A stretch of DNA of 64,000 nucleotides from assembly GCF_007746795.1 (NCBI RefSeq), contig NZ_CP036343.1, forward strand, positions 3,151,369 to 3,215,368. The letters are read 5' to 3'. The notes beneath the pieces were generated by a model. That model was not told the origin of the DNA. It saw nothing but the letters and a program-made list of their open reading frames with translations, and made no database searches. Below are positions 1-9,800 of the stretch, piece after piece. Position 1 is the stretch's first letter; each line of letters begins with the position of its first letter. Origin of the DNA: Gimesia algae (GTDB lineage Bacteria > Planctomycetota > Planctomycetia > Planctomycetales > Planctomycetaceae). The translations under genes were made by a program, and so were the position numbers.

Positions 1-627
1 GATCCAGCTCTGGAAATCTTCAATTCGATTAACCCGGAAACCCTGATCGATCCGGCTGGATTCCTGTTTTACAAAGCAGTCTGTGAACATCATCTGTTGC
101 AGAAAGAGGCCTGTGAAAAAACTCTGGATCAGCTCTTAAACCGTACACAGGAAGTCCCGGAACGCTTTACTCAGGTCGCGATCCTGATGCAGGCTGACCT
201 GGCATCTTTGAAAGAAGAAAGCCTGGATGAAATTTCACGCAAGATGAGCGATGTGGAGCGCAGGCTGGAACTCGGAAATTCCGGAAAGAAAGTACAGAAG
301 GTCGAAGACGAAATCATTGCCTCGCTCGACAAACTGATCAAGAAAATGGAAGACCAGTCAAAAAACAGCCCCTCTTCCGGTTCAGGGGCAGGCAGTTCGA
401 AAACTCCCGCCGCTGGTTCAGATGAAAGCCGTGTTAAAGGAGTGACTGCACCAGGTGAAGTAGACAAGAAAAAATTATCCAATAATGGCGGCTGGGGGCA
501 GCTGCCTCCCAAAAAACAGGCTTCTGCCAAAAATATTATTAACCGTAATTTTCCCTCTCATTACCGTAAAGCGATTGAAAAGTACTTTAAGAAACTGGCT
601 GCCGAGAAAGCCAATTCCGGTAAATAG
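1..627 (+). CDS. Hypothetical coiled-coil protein, 5' end outside window
   Basis: The reading frame is open from base 1, so the true start lies to the left and only the last 208 codons are visible; the ATG at 97 is internal. The visible part is charged and helical (predicted coiled coil over roughly the first 120 residues), then a Ser/Gly/Pro-rich linker, then a compact C-terminal motif with WGQLPPK and, 29 residues on, YFKKLA. A similar WG-LP...YF end closes the 1353-residue protein at 39504-43565, which suggests a shared C-terminal module. I do not recognise a catalytic domain. The next gene starts 59 bases downstream on the same strand, so the two may be co-transcribed. Function unknown. 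Confidence 0.8.
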   Translation, partial: DPALEIFNSINPETLIDPAGFLFYKAVCEHHLLQKEACEKTLDQLLNRTQEVPERFTQVAILMQADLASLKEESLDEISRKMSDVERRLELGNSGKKVQKVEDEIIASLDKLIKKMEDQSKNSPSSGSGAGSSKTPAAGSDESRVKGVTAPGEVDKKKLSNNGGWGQLPPKKQASAKNIINRNFPSHYRKAIEKYFKKLAAEKANSGK

Positions 628-686
628 AGTTGTCGATACTGTTTTGGACCCACTCATCATATTACTGACTTTTTGGAGTTTACTAC

Positions 687-1853
687 ATGCCTGTTCTGTT
701 TTTTGTTTCCATGACAACACTGCTGGCCGTTGCTCCTGAAGTTGAAGTCACTTCACTGAGTGGCACGAATGCCTCCGGGAGTCTACAGGCATTAAACAAA
801 ACAGTCGCGAAAGTCAAAGCGGGGCAAACTGAAAACGATCTGCCTCTTTCCAATATTTTGAATATGCGATTTCCCAAAAACCGGTTACAGCGCAGCCTCG
901 AACTGCCTTTCACCGTCAGATTAACCGATGGCTCAATTTTTCCGACACAGAGTCTGCAAAGTAATGAACGTCAGGTCAAAGTCAGTGGCGATCAGACAGG
1001 CGCGCTGATTCTGCCTGCCAGGAATGTCGCTTCCATTCGCTTTGGCGCACTCAACTCAAACATTCGAGACTCCTGGGAAAAACTGCTGAACGGAGAGAAT
1101 ACAAAAGATCTGCTCGTGGTTCAAAAGGAGAATGTCCTTGATTATATCGATGGAGTCGTGGGCTCGATCACCGATGAGAAAATTCAGTTTTTCACCGGGG
1201 AGGACGAAGTCTCAGTGAACCGCAGTCGCGTCTTCGGGGTGATCTACTTTCGCCCCCCCTCACCAGAAGTCTCTCCCTTCTGTTCCATTCGGCTGACCGA
1301 CGCAGGTGTATTGAATGCCTCTGCCATCACTTTTACGGGAACTGAATTTGCCGCGACCCTGCTGGGAGGTACCCAGGCCCGGTTTGCCCCCCAGTCGATT
1401 GCCAATCTGGATTTCAGTCAGGGTAAGGTACGCTACCTCTCCGATCTGGAACCAAGAAATATTGAATATACACCCTTTTTTGATACGGTCTGGAAATATC
1501 GTAAAGACAGACACCGTGATGGCGGCCCGCTGCGGGTGGGTGGCAAAGAATATGCCCGCGGCCTCTATGTTCATTCGAAAACTCTGCTGCAATATCGTAT
1601 TAAAGGTGACTACCGGAATTTTCGCGCGATCATGGGGATCGATGATTCCGTACCCGGCATTGGTTTTGTCTATGTTGAAATTAAGGGTGATGGCCGCACA
1701 CTTTATTCGGGAAATGTACGGAGTTCGGATTCTCCGGTGGAATTAAATCTGGATGTTCGTGGCGTTCGAGATTTTGATGTTCTGGTCGACTTTGGAGATA
1801 ACCTGGAAATCTGCGATCACCTCGACCTGTGTGAAGCACGTTTTATTAAATAA
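687..1853 (+). CDS. NPCBM/NEW2 domain-containing exported protein
   Basis: A 388-residue protein beginning with a short Sec-type signal peptide (hydrophobic VLFFVSMTTLLAVA). The last ~130 residues match the NPCBM (novel putative carbohydrate-binding module) pattern: YARGLYVHS, then a GIDD segment, then VEIKGDGRTLYSG and a final beta strand with DHLDLCEARF. This module is a beta sandwich usually attached to glycosidases; here there is no recognisable catalytic domain in the N-terminal ~250 residues. A GGAG sequence about 9 bases before the ATG supports this start. It sits between an unknown coiled-coil gene and the protease-like trio, all on the plus strand. Carbohydrate binding at the cell surface or periplasm is inferred from the family only. 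Confidence 0.82.
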   Translation: MPVLFFVSMTTLLAVAPEVEVTSLSGTNASGSLQALNKTVAKVKAGQTENDLPLSNILNMRFPKNRLQRSLELPFTVRLTDGSIFPTQSLQSNERQVKVSGDQTGALILPARNVASIRFGALNSNIRDSWEKLLNGENTKDLLVVQKENVLDYIDGVVGSITDEKIQFFTGEDEVSVNRSRVFGVIYFRPPSPEVSPFCSIRLTDAGVLNASAITFTGTEFAATLLGGTQARFAPQSIANLDFSQGKVRYLSDLEPRNIEYTPFFDTVWKYRKDRHRDGGPLRVGGKEYARGLYVHSKTLLQYRIKGDYRNFRAIMGIDDSVPGIGFVYVEIKGDGRTLYSGNVRSSDSPVELNLDVRGVRDFDVLVDFGDNLEICDHLDLCEARFIK

Positions 1854-1925
1854 TCTGTGACGGGACACTAAACGAAACCGTCTGAGTGGTTTCATAGTGA
1901 GCCGTTGAAGTTTGAAGGTAATTTG

Positions 1926-3677
1926 ATGCAGAGATTATTCATCTGTGTTCCATTCGTCATCTGCACTCTCATGTGTCTGCCTGCGTTCTCAGCAGAATCT
2001 TCTGTTGATCCTGCGGTGCTGGCGGCTCAGAAACAGCGAATTGATGTCATTAAAGCAGTCTCTCCCTCCGTGGTGGCCATTTTTGGCGGTGCCGGTGATG
2101 GCGGCGGCTCAGGAGTGCTGGTCACTCCTGATGGATATGCATTGACCAATTTTCATGTCGTTTCGGGGGCTGGCAACTTCATGAAGTGTGGGCTGAATGA
2201 TGGCAAGCTGTATGATGCGGTCATCGTCAGTATCGACCCCACTGGTGATGTGGCTTTGATCAAACTATTGGGCCGCACGGATTTTCCTGCTGCCCGACTG
2301 GGTGACAGTGATGCCGTCCAGGTGGGTGACTGGGCCTATGCCATGGGAAATCCGTTTCTTCTGGCAACTGATTTTCAGCCGACGATCACCTATGGAATCG
2401 TCAGTGGTGTTCACCGTTATCAGTATCCGGCTGGTACGTTTCTCGAATACACTGACTGTATCCAGGTTGATTCCTCAATCAATCCGGGTAACTCGGGAGG
2501 CCCCCTGTTCAATGATCGTGGCGAGTTGATCGGTATCAACGGCCGCGGGTCATTTGAAAAACGAGGCCGGGTCAATTCAGGGGCTGGATACGCCATTTCC
2601 ATAAACCAGATCAAACACTTCTGGGATCATCTCAAGAGTGGACGCATCGTCGATCATGCAGCGCTGGGAGCAACCGTCACCACAGGCTTTGATTCGAATA
2701 TTGACGTCGCTGAAATCCTGGAAGAATCTGACGCTTACCGAAAAGGTTTGAGGCTGGGTGACGAAATTGTTTCATTTGCAGGCCGCCCTATCCGTAGTGT
2801 GAACCAGTTCAAAAACATTTTGGGGATCTACCCCGCAGGCTGGACTTTGCCACTGGTTTATCGCCGGAATGAGAAAAAGAATACAATTTATGTACGACTG
2901 CAGGCGCTGCATACCGCCTTGGAGCTTCAGGAGCAGGCAGGACAGAAGCAGCTGATTCCGGAGAAAGCACCTGAACCGGGAGAAAAGAAGCCTCGTCTGC
3001 CGATGCCAAATCCACACGCGAAGGCAGCCCCTGAACCACCGGAGAAATATAAGCACCTCTATGTTCCGAAAACCGGATTTGCCAATTACTATTTCAATCA
3101 ACAACAGCAGGAACGTCTGCTGCAGGCTTTAAGTGCGACGAGTAATTTCTCGGATCGAACCGGCACCTGGACCCTGACCGGGAAACTGGGAAACGGAACG
3201 GATTTCATACTCACACTGGCAGATAAGGGAGTGGGCTTTGAAGTCGGTAAGGATATCTTTCTGCAGTCACTGGAAGCAGATATGTTCGTAGATGAGCCAC
3301 CTGGTACGGGTGGTTTGCTGGCTGCGTTACATCATTTTCGGCTGTTACTCTCCGGACAATCCGAGCGCTTCACTGACTTTTATTACCTCGGCAGCGAACG
3401 ACTGGACGGGACAAATGAAATGGTCGATGTGCTGATCGCGACACAGACCGGAACCATCTCCCGCTGGTATTTCAATAAATCAGATCTATCTTTGCGGGGC
3501 CTGGATTTTTACCTGACAGAGAATTCTGAAGTCTGCGCAATCCGTTTTGAACAATTCCAGACGCTCAATGGCCAGAAGTTTCCAGGCGAACTGGATGTGC
3601 GGTATGGCAGCCGACCTGTGATGAAACTGAAAGTAGAACGCCTCAAGCTGGATCCACTTGAGAATTCAAAGAAATAG
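1926..3677 (+). CDS. HtrA/DegP-like S1C serine protease with PDZ domain
   Basis: I start this gene at ATG 1926, not at the in-frame TTG 1905: a GAAGG lies about 8 bases upstream and a clean signal peptide follows (ending near AFSA). From this start the chymotrypsin-fold domain carries an intact triad: His77 in TNFHVV, Asp108 in TGDVALIKL and Ser190 in GNSGGPL. A PDZ domain follows at about residues 240-330. The last ~200 residues form an extra domain I cannot identify, after a Pro/Glu/Lys-rich linker. It is predicted to degrade or survey misfolded exported proteins in the periplasm. The next two genes are homologous but catalytically degenerate, 29 and 22 bases apart, so this is the only protease of the trio predicted to be active. 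Confidence 0.93.
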   Translation: MQRLFICVPFVICTLMCLPAFSAESSVDPAVLAAQKQRIDVIKAVSPSVVAIFGGAGDGGGSGVLVTPDGYALTNFHVVSGAGNFMKCGLNDGKLYDAVIVSIDPTGDVALIKLLGRTDFPAARLGDSDAVQVGDWAYAMGNPFLLATDFQPTITYGIVSGVHRYQYPAGTFLEYTDCIQVDSSINPGNSGGPLFNDRGELIGINGRGSFEKRGRVNSGAGYAISINQIKHFWDHLKSGRIVDHAALGATVTTGFDSNIDVAEILEESDAYRKGLRLGDEIVSFAGRPIRSVNQFKNILGIYPAGWTLPLVYRRNEKKNTIYVRLQALHTALELQEQAGQKQLIPEKAPEPGEKKPRLPMPNPHAKAAPEPPEKYKHLYVPKTGFANYYFNQQQQERLLQALSATSNFSDRTGTWTLTGKLGNGTDFILTLADKGVGFEVGKDIFLQSLEADMFVDEPPGTGGLLAALHHFRLLLSGQSERFTDFYYLGSERLDGTNEMVDVLIATQTGTISRWYFNKSDLSLRGLDFYLTENSEVCAIRFEQFQTLNGQKFPGELDVRYGSRPVMKLKVERLKLDPLENSKK

Positions 3678-3706
3678 TCACCGCACCGGATGAAAGTAGA
3701 TCCTCA

Positions 3707-4753
3707 GTGATTCAAACCAAAGCAATCAAACCTGTTCTGTTCTGTCTGTGTCTGGTGGTACTCCTGCTGCCTGCTTCGCGGACCGCCTCTGCTTCCTCGC
3801 AGTCAACAATCCAGTATGCGCTGCCCCGCATGGTGAAAATATTTGGTGCGGGTGGTGTTAAAAACCTGTATGGATACAGCACCGGTTTTCTCGTTTCTCC
3901 TGAAGGGCATATTGCCACAATCTGGAGCCCGGTACTTGATACCGATCGGCTGTCTGTCGTCCTGCATGATGGTCGGAAGTTTGAAGCAGAAGTACTGGGG
4001 GCAGAACCACATCTGGATTTAGCCATTCTCAAATTGAAATCGGAACGGGAATTAGACCTGCCCAGTTTTGATTATAAAGAAAAAGTTACAGCAGGGCCGG
4101 GCACACGCATCCTGGGCTTTAGTAACATGTTTAAAGTCGCCACGGGTGATGAACCGGTATCAGTACTGCATGGCGTCATTGAAGCGCGAACTGAATTACC
4201 ACGCCGCAGAGGTGCCTTTGAGCTCTCGTATTCAGGGGATGTTTACGTAGTGGATGCGATTACCAATAACCCGGGCGCCGCCGGCGGTGCGCTCGTCACC
4301 TACGATGGCAAACTGCTGGGCATGATTGGTAAACAGGTCCGGAATGCCAAAACGAATACCTGGGTCAATTATTCACTCCCCATTGATGTGTTGAGCAAAA
4401 GTATCGAGCAGATCATTACAGGTAAGTTTGATTCCAGTGAAGATCAGAAAAAACCCGAAATGGATGCGCCGCAGCGTTACCGTCCTGTCGACTTTGGGCT
4501 GGTCATGGTGCCAGATGTGCTCTACCGGACTCCCGCCTATATCGACAGGGTTCTGCCGGGGTCACTGGTAGCCGAAGCGGGATTGCAGCCTGACGATCTT
4601 GTTGTGTTTGTGAATGATGATCTGGTCAAGTCCTGCAAAACACTGAATACCGAACTGGGCCAACTGGAACCAGGCGATTTACTGCGTCTGGTCGTTCGCC
4701 GTAACAATCAACTTATCTCGATCGAATTTCAGGTTCCCCCTGAAAAGAAATAA
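3707..4753 (+). CDS. Trypsin-like pseudoprotease with PDZ domain (catalytic His and Ser lost)
   Basis: A 348-residue exported protein with a GTG start and a signal peptide ending near SASA. The fold follows S1C proteases: STGFLVSPEGHIAT, LDLAILKL and NPGAAGGALV align with the triad-bearing segments of the upstream protease. At the catalytic positions the sequence reads Ser74 instead of His (ATIWSPV versus TNFHVV), Asp104 is kept, and Ala192 replaces the nucleophilic Ser (NPGAAGGAL versus NPGNSGGPL). A PDZ domain occupies about residues 245-345. Proteolysis is therefore not expected; a binding, scaffolding or regulatory role is inferred. It lies 29 bases after the active protease and 22 before the next degenerate copy, so a single operon is likely. 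Confidence 0.88.
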   Translation: MIQTKAIKPVLFCLCLVVLLLPASRTASASSQSTIQYALPRMVKIFGAGGVKNLYGYSTGFLVSPEGHIATIWSPVLDTDRLSVVLHDGRKFEAEVLGAEPHLDLAILKLKSERELDLPSFDYKEKVTAGPGTRILGFSNMFKVATGDEPVSVLHGVIEARTELPRRRGAFELSYSGDVYVVDAITNNPGAAGGALVTYDGKLLGMIGKQVRNAKTNTWVNYSLPIDVLSKSIEQIITGKFDSSEDQKKPEMDAPQRYRPVDFGLVMVPDVLYRTPAYIDRVLPGSLVAEAGLQPDDLVVFVNDDLVKSCKTLNTELGQLEPGDLLRLVVRRNNQLISIEFQVPPEKK

Positions 4754-4775
4754 CAATATCAGCATCGAATTAATC

Positions 4776-6767
4776 ATGAATAACCTTTTCTGTTTACTAA
4801 CGCTGGGGCTGGCTTTGTCTGGTCCCCTCAATTTACTACAGGCACAGGCCCCTGTGCCCAATCTGGAAGTGCTTGAAGAACGTGCCTTCAAACAGGCTGC
4901 CGCATTTATCAACCCCTCGATCGTCAGGATTGAAACCGTGGGGGGGCAGGATCGGGTCGGCAAGCTCATCACAGGCACCGGCCCGACTTCCGGAGTGATT
5001 GTCAGCCGCGACGGGTTGATTATCTCCAGCGCCTTTAACTTCATCGGCAAACCCTCTTCGATTCTGGTCACCTTGCCTGATGGCCGTCGTTTTCCGGCGC
5101 AAAATGTCGCCACAGACCATTTAAAAATGCTGACGCTTCTGAAAATTGATGCGCAAAATCTACCGGTCCCGCTCGCGATTCCGGAGAGCGATATCCAGGT
5201 TGGTATGTGGTCGATTGCATTGGGACGTACATTTGATCTGGACCAGCCCAGTATTTCCGTGGGAATCGTGAGTGCGCTGGAACGGATCTGGGGGAAAGCG
5301 ATTCAGACCGATGCGAAGATTTCTCCCGTCAATTATGGTGGACCGCTCGTGGATATCAATGGTCGACTGATGGGGATCCTGGTCCCGCTCTCACCCGGTG
5401 CTTCGGCAGAAACGGCTGGCGTGGAATGGTATGACTCAGGTATCGGGTTTGCCATTCCCATGTCGGATGTTCTCAAAATCATTCCCCGTCTCAATACAGG
5501 TCAAGATCTTTATCCAGGCCTGTTGGGAATCACATTAACCGGCCACGGGGACCTGTCCACTGACATGAAGCTTGATCGTGTGCGATACGGCAGCCCGGCT
5601 CAGGAAGCGGGCGTCAAAGCAGGTGACACAATCACTCAACTGGACGGGAATACCGTCGCCATGCATTCTCAGGTAAAACAGGTGCTGATGAATAAGTACG
5701 CTGGTGATTCTGTCAGCCTGGTGGTTACCAGAGCAGGCTCACCAGAGCCGATTTCATTCAAAGCCACAATGGTAGAAAAACTGGTGCCGTTTGAATCAGG
5801 ATTTCTGGGAATTCTGCCTCAACGATCATCCGGCGATCAAGTAGAAACGGGTGTCGGCATCCGGTATGTCTTTTCGAAATCAGCAGCAGCGGAAGCCGGT
5901 CTCAAAACCCAGGATCGTATTCTGGAATTCAACCAGCAGAAAGTATCAGATCCGGGCACCCTGGCTCTACTGGTGAATCACTTGCGACCGGAGGAGACCG
6001 CAGAGCTTCTGATTTCGAGAGACGAGAAAGAGCAGACGGTTAAAGTCAAATTACAAGCGATTCCCAATACGGTGGAATCGGAACTGCCTACACAGGCATT
6101 ACCGTCCCGTACCGCTGCAGAAAACCAGAAAGACAAGATCAAAACAGGACATCTCAAAGAGGAACTCCCCGGTTCTGAATCGACTTACTGGGCTTATGTT
6201 CCGGAAAATTATAACCCGGAATTTGAATACGGATTAATGGTCTGGATTCACCCTCCGGGAAATACCATGGAATCGACCATCTTCAAGGAATGGAAGAGTA
6301 TCTGTGAGCAGCGCGGTATCATTATCGTTGGTCCCGCGGCTCAGGACGTTATCCGCTGGAATCGGGATGAGGCGGAATTTGTCAAAGAAGTGGTTGAATC
6401 AATGCGGACGCGATACCAGATTGATAACACGCGAATCTTTCTGGTCAGCCATGGCGATGGAAGTGAATTTGCGTTCGACCTGGCTTTCAAATATCGCGAG
6501 CTGTTTCGCGGCGTTGCTGTTTCTGAAGCGACGCTCAAGAACAAACCACCAGAGACCGATCCTGACTATCCTTTAAGTTTATTTTTTGTCTTGAACGCTG
6601 CCAACCCACTGAACCAGTTACTGCAACCACAGATCGAAGCAATTCGAGAAATGAATTACCCCACGGTCTTCGAGTTAATCAAAAACGATGATCCCGCGGG
6701 ACAATACCTGGAGAAATCGACTCTGGAAGGAATCGGTCGCTGGGCAGACAGTCTGGACCGGATTTAA
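4776..6767 (+). CDS. Trypsin-like pseudoprotease with two PDZ domains fused to an esterase-like alpha/beta-hydrolase domain
   Basis: A 663-residue exported protein in three parts. Residues ~35-240 are trypsin-like, but all three catalytic positions differ from the family: Phe87 for His (ISSAFNF), Met118 for Asp (HLKMLTLLK) and Tyr187 for Ser (SPVNYGGPL). Two PDZ domains follow (~250-340 and ~345-430, with GSPAQEAGVKAGD and AAAEAGLKTQD). The last ~200 residues resemble a PHB-depolymerase/dienelactone-type esterase (YVPENYNP, MVWIHPPG, GIIIVGPAA), but the nucleophile elbow expected as GxSxG reads SHGDG near residue 556, so the Ser position is probably Gly. If the alignments are right the protein keeps several hydrolase folds with no active site, pointing to a binding or adaptor role. 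Confidence 0.86.
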   Translation: MNNLFCLLTLGLALSGPLNLLQAQAPVPNLEVLEERAFKQAAAFINPSIVRIETVGGQDRVGKLITGTGPTSGVIVSRDGLIISSAFNFIGKPSSILVTLPDGRRFPAQNVATDHLKMLTLLKIDAQNLPVPLAIPESDIQVGMWSIALGRTFDLDQPSISVGIVSALERIWGKAIQTDAKISPVNYGGPLVDINGRLMGILVPLSPGASAETAGVEWYDSGIGFAIPMSDVLKIIPRLNTGQDLYPGLLGITLTGHGDLSTDMKLDRVRYGSPAQEAGVKAGDTITQLDGNTVAMHSQVKQVLMNKYAGDSVSLVVTRAGSPEPISFKATMVEKLVPFESGFLGILPQRSSGDQVETGVGIRYVFSKSAAAEAGLKTQDRILEFNQQKVSDPGTLALLVNHLRPEETAELLISRDEKEQTVKVKLQAIPNTVESELPTQALPSRTAAENQKDKIKTGHLKEELPGSESTYWAYVPENYNPEFEYGLMVWIHPPGNTMESTIFKEWKSICEQRGIIIVGPAAQDVIRWNRDEAEFVKEVVESMRTRYQIDNTRIFLVSHGDGSEFAFDLAFKYRELFRGVAVSEATLKNKPPETDPDYPLSLFFVLNAANPLNQLLQPQIEAIREMNYPTVFELIKNDDPAGQYLEKSTLEGIGRWADSLDRI

Positions 6768-6875
6768 TCTGCGCGCCTTTCTTATCAGACAGTCTGTCGC
6801 ATTTCCGGTGGGTTCAATTCCTGAAACAGGTGCTGCTGTCTCTGCCTGACATCGTGGAAGCGACAGATTTGAAGG

Positions 6876-9800
6876 CTACTCCTGACTGGCTGAGCTGTTC
6901 ATCACGGGCTGTTGTTCTATGATCGACATCTCCTGTTTTTGCCTGACAGCCATGACGACTGAAATGGCAATGATGATCAGTCCGACCATTTCCGGAGAGA
7001 AAAACAAGATCCAGATCAGCCCCAGAGATAACAGCGTAAAAGCAGGATGCGTATTGAGCCATTCGGCAGACCGTGGTTGCACTATTTTTCCCAGGAGGGG
7101 CAGTAACACGAGGAGACTGACAACAGCCAGCAGCAGTTTCAGGTAAAGGTCAGGAATAATCCAGGCTGACAGAGCCTCTTCTTCGGGATCAAAGCTCCCG
7201 GTCCTGGAGAAATAATGCACCTTCTGCTGTGCTACCGGCTTGAGTTTCTGGTGAAACTGAGCGAAAAAGGAGGGGTTTGGTAAAATAGCCTTGTCATCAG
7301 ATCTGACATATTGTTTGAATACAAAGACGCGATCCTTCAATGCCGCAAAGCGATTCAACGTCTCACTGATCCCCTGACGATTCAGATTGGGATCAGCCAC
7401 AATTAATTCCAGCTGCTTTAGCGATTTCAGAATTGCCTGCCAGACAGGTTGTGAAACATTACTCTGGTCAGCCAGTTCGAGTTCCACCTCGGCGATTTTG
7501 AGTTCCGCTTCCAGTTGATCAGCAAAGTAAGAAAAGGCTGTGACCTCCTGTGAGAGGAATGTCCGATGCTGATTTGAGGAAATAATTTGAATTAAATTAT
7601 GAGTCAACGGGAAGTTCACTGGCTGTGGTACCTGTAACCAGGCCTTTTCCAGAAAATATTCATGTTCAATCTGGTAAGACTCCCAAAAGAGAGTCAGTTC
7701 ATAAAATTGAGGGCCCCCGTTCAACGGAATCGCCAGGGTTCCGTCTTTCTGTTCAATCGTATTATCATTCTCACCATTGATCAGCACAGCCATTAACTTC
7801 GTCTTTGCAGGCCAGCTCATTTCCAGAGAACGACTGGTCTGGTTAAACAGTTTAATCTGAGTCAGCCCATGAATGACTTCCGGATTGCTTAAAATAATTT
7901 CAGATTCCATAAAAGGAATAAATTCTTCGCTGGCTGCATCTGTGTCGCTCAATGTTGAAATCATTTTCCAGGGTCGGTTGCCGGTAAGATAAACATGTTC
8001 TTTACTGAAATCAGGAGAGATATCACAGCGTGCCTGAACCCAGTCTGGAACCTTATCCGGTTGAATCGTTTTTCGTTTCTTTTTATCAGACAGCTGAAAT
8101 TCCAGCTGAGAGGATAACAGCAGGTAATGCTTTTGCAGTTTGGAATTTTCCAGTGTGACAGGGGCAATCATCAGCTCATGAGCAGGCTTTAACAGCGTCG
8201 CTCTCACAGAAATACTTTTTTCTTTTGTTCTGGAATCTGGTGGCTGTAAATGAACCAGCAGAGATCCATCCGGTGACTGGCCTGCCATTTCAAAGGGCAT
8301 GCCGTCGATTGAATAATTCTCAGCATATTCTTTGGGGATCACCAGAGTGATTTGCTTTTCCTGATCGGGAACCGAAAAACGTAATGTCTGTGTCACTTCG
8401 ATACGCTGGTCTTCGAGTGTATCCACCATCGTCAGAGAATCCGCGGTGATCAGCATGTTATGTGGTTTGATTGAAAGTTCAATCAGATCACTTTTTGAAT
8501 CTATCGCCTGAAAACGACCCACGGCGGTAAGATGCTCAACCGAAACCGGCTGGCCCGCATCATCCTGCATCCGACGATAATCCGGCGAGGTCAATTTGAT
8601 TTCGATCTGTGGTTTCTGATAGAGAGTCAGTTGAGAATCTTCAATTTTTGTCTGTTCGATCTGAATACCTGGTATCTTGAGGTTCCCCATGCTGCGAACG
8701 GGTAACCACCCTTTCAGCGTCAGATCCTGTAATCCTGAAGTTTTGTTTTTCAGAAACAGTGTGATCTGATTGCCGGCACGATGCCAGTGCGCCAGCCGTT
8801 CCACATCTTCTTCTTTCACCGAAAGTGATTCGATACGGAGTGCAGCCGGGACAGTCAGGATATGTCGAAATGCAGGTGCCTGACTGATTCGCAGTTCTGC
8901 TGAAAAGGTCCAGTCTATACTCTTCTGATTGATCACCAGCGACTGGCTGATTCGGGCAGAGCGATCTGGATTTTTAGATTTCAGTATCAGCGAGATGGTC
9001 GCTGGCTGATTCATCTGAAATAACAGGGACGCGGATTTCAGAATATTATCTTCTGGCTGCCGACCTGGCGTTTTGGCGGAGATCGAAGTGACCCCCTCAG
9101 GCAGCATCCCTGACTGTTCCACTTCGAATTCCGGCCCCGTCCGCACACCCATCTGCTGCGATATGATCTTGATTGTTGCATTCTGGGAATCAACCTTCTC
9201 CGATCCGAAATAAATGGGAGGTATTGTGATTTCTTTTAGGGAATCGCCAGAAGGAAATTCGAAAATGGCGTTGATGATAAATTCACCCGATTTGGATTCC
9301 GATAATTCCAGAAGCAGATCTTCATATTTATGTTCGGCTGTCGGATGCAAGGCCGGAATCACTGAGATGCCGGGGGACTTCACACTGCGGACAATCATAC
9401 CTGCGGGCAGCTTCCAGGAAAGGTAATCCACTTTTCCATTTAGAACGTTGTATTTCACCTGCGCATCCAGGCGCGTCATTGAGGAAGACACTTCTGCATT
9501 GATAAGGATCGTCGCTTCCAGGTTGAGGGGACTGACTTCAGAACTTTGTCCCGTAAACCATTTCACCTTCAGCTGTGAGTTTTCTTTCAGATACGTCGAA
9601 AAACGCTTCTGGCCTGACAACTGATATCGGGAGCTGCCTGTACTTTCTGAAAGTTCAACAAGTTGAACCGCATCATGGAAATCAAACGAAAAATAATTGG
9701 TTGCCAGGGAAGGAATCGAGAGTTCAAACTGACCGCTGCCCGCACTGAGTTTCACTGCTGGATGCAGGACCAGTTCAATGCGATGATCCTGATAAGAATA

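Noticed and set aside
6768-6875. Possible small gene or RNA between the convergent pseudoprotease and giant-protein genes
   Set aside because: Only about 100 bases, no ORF and no convincing fold.
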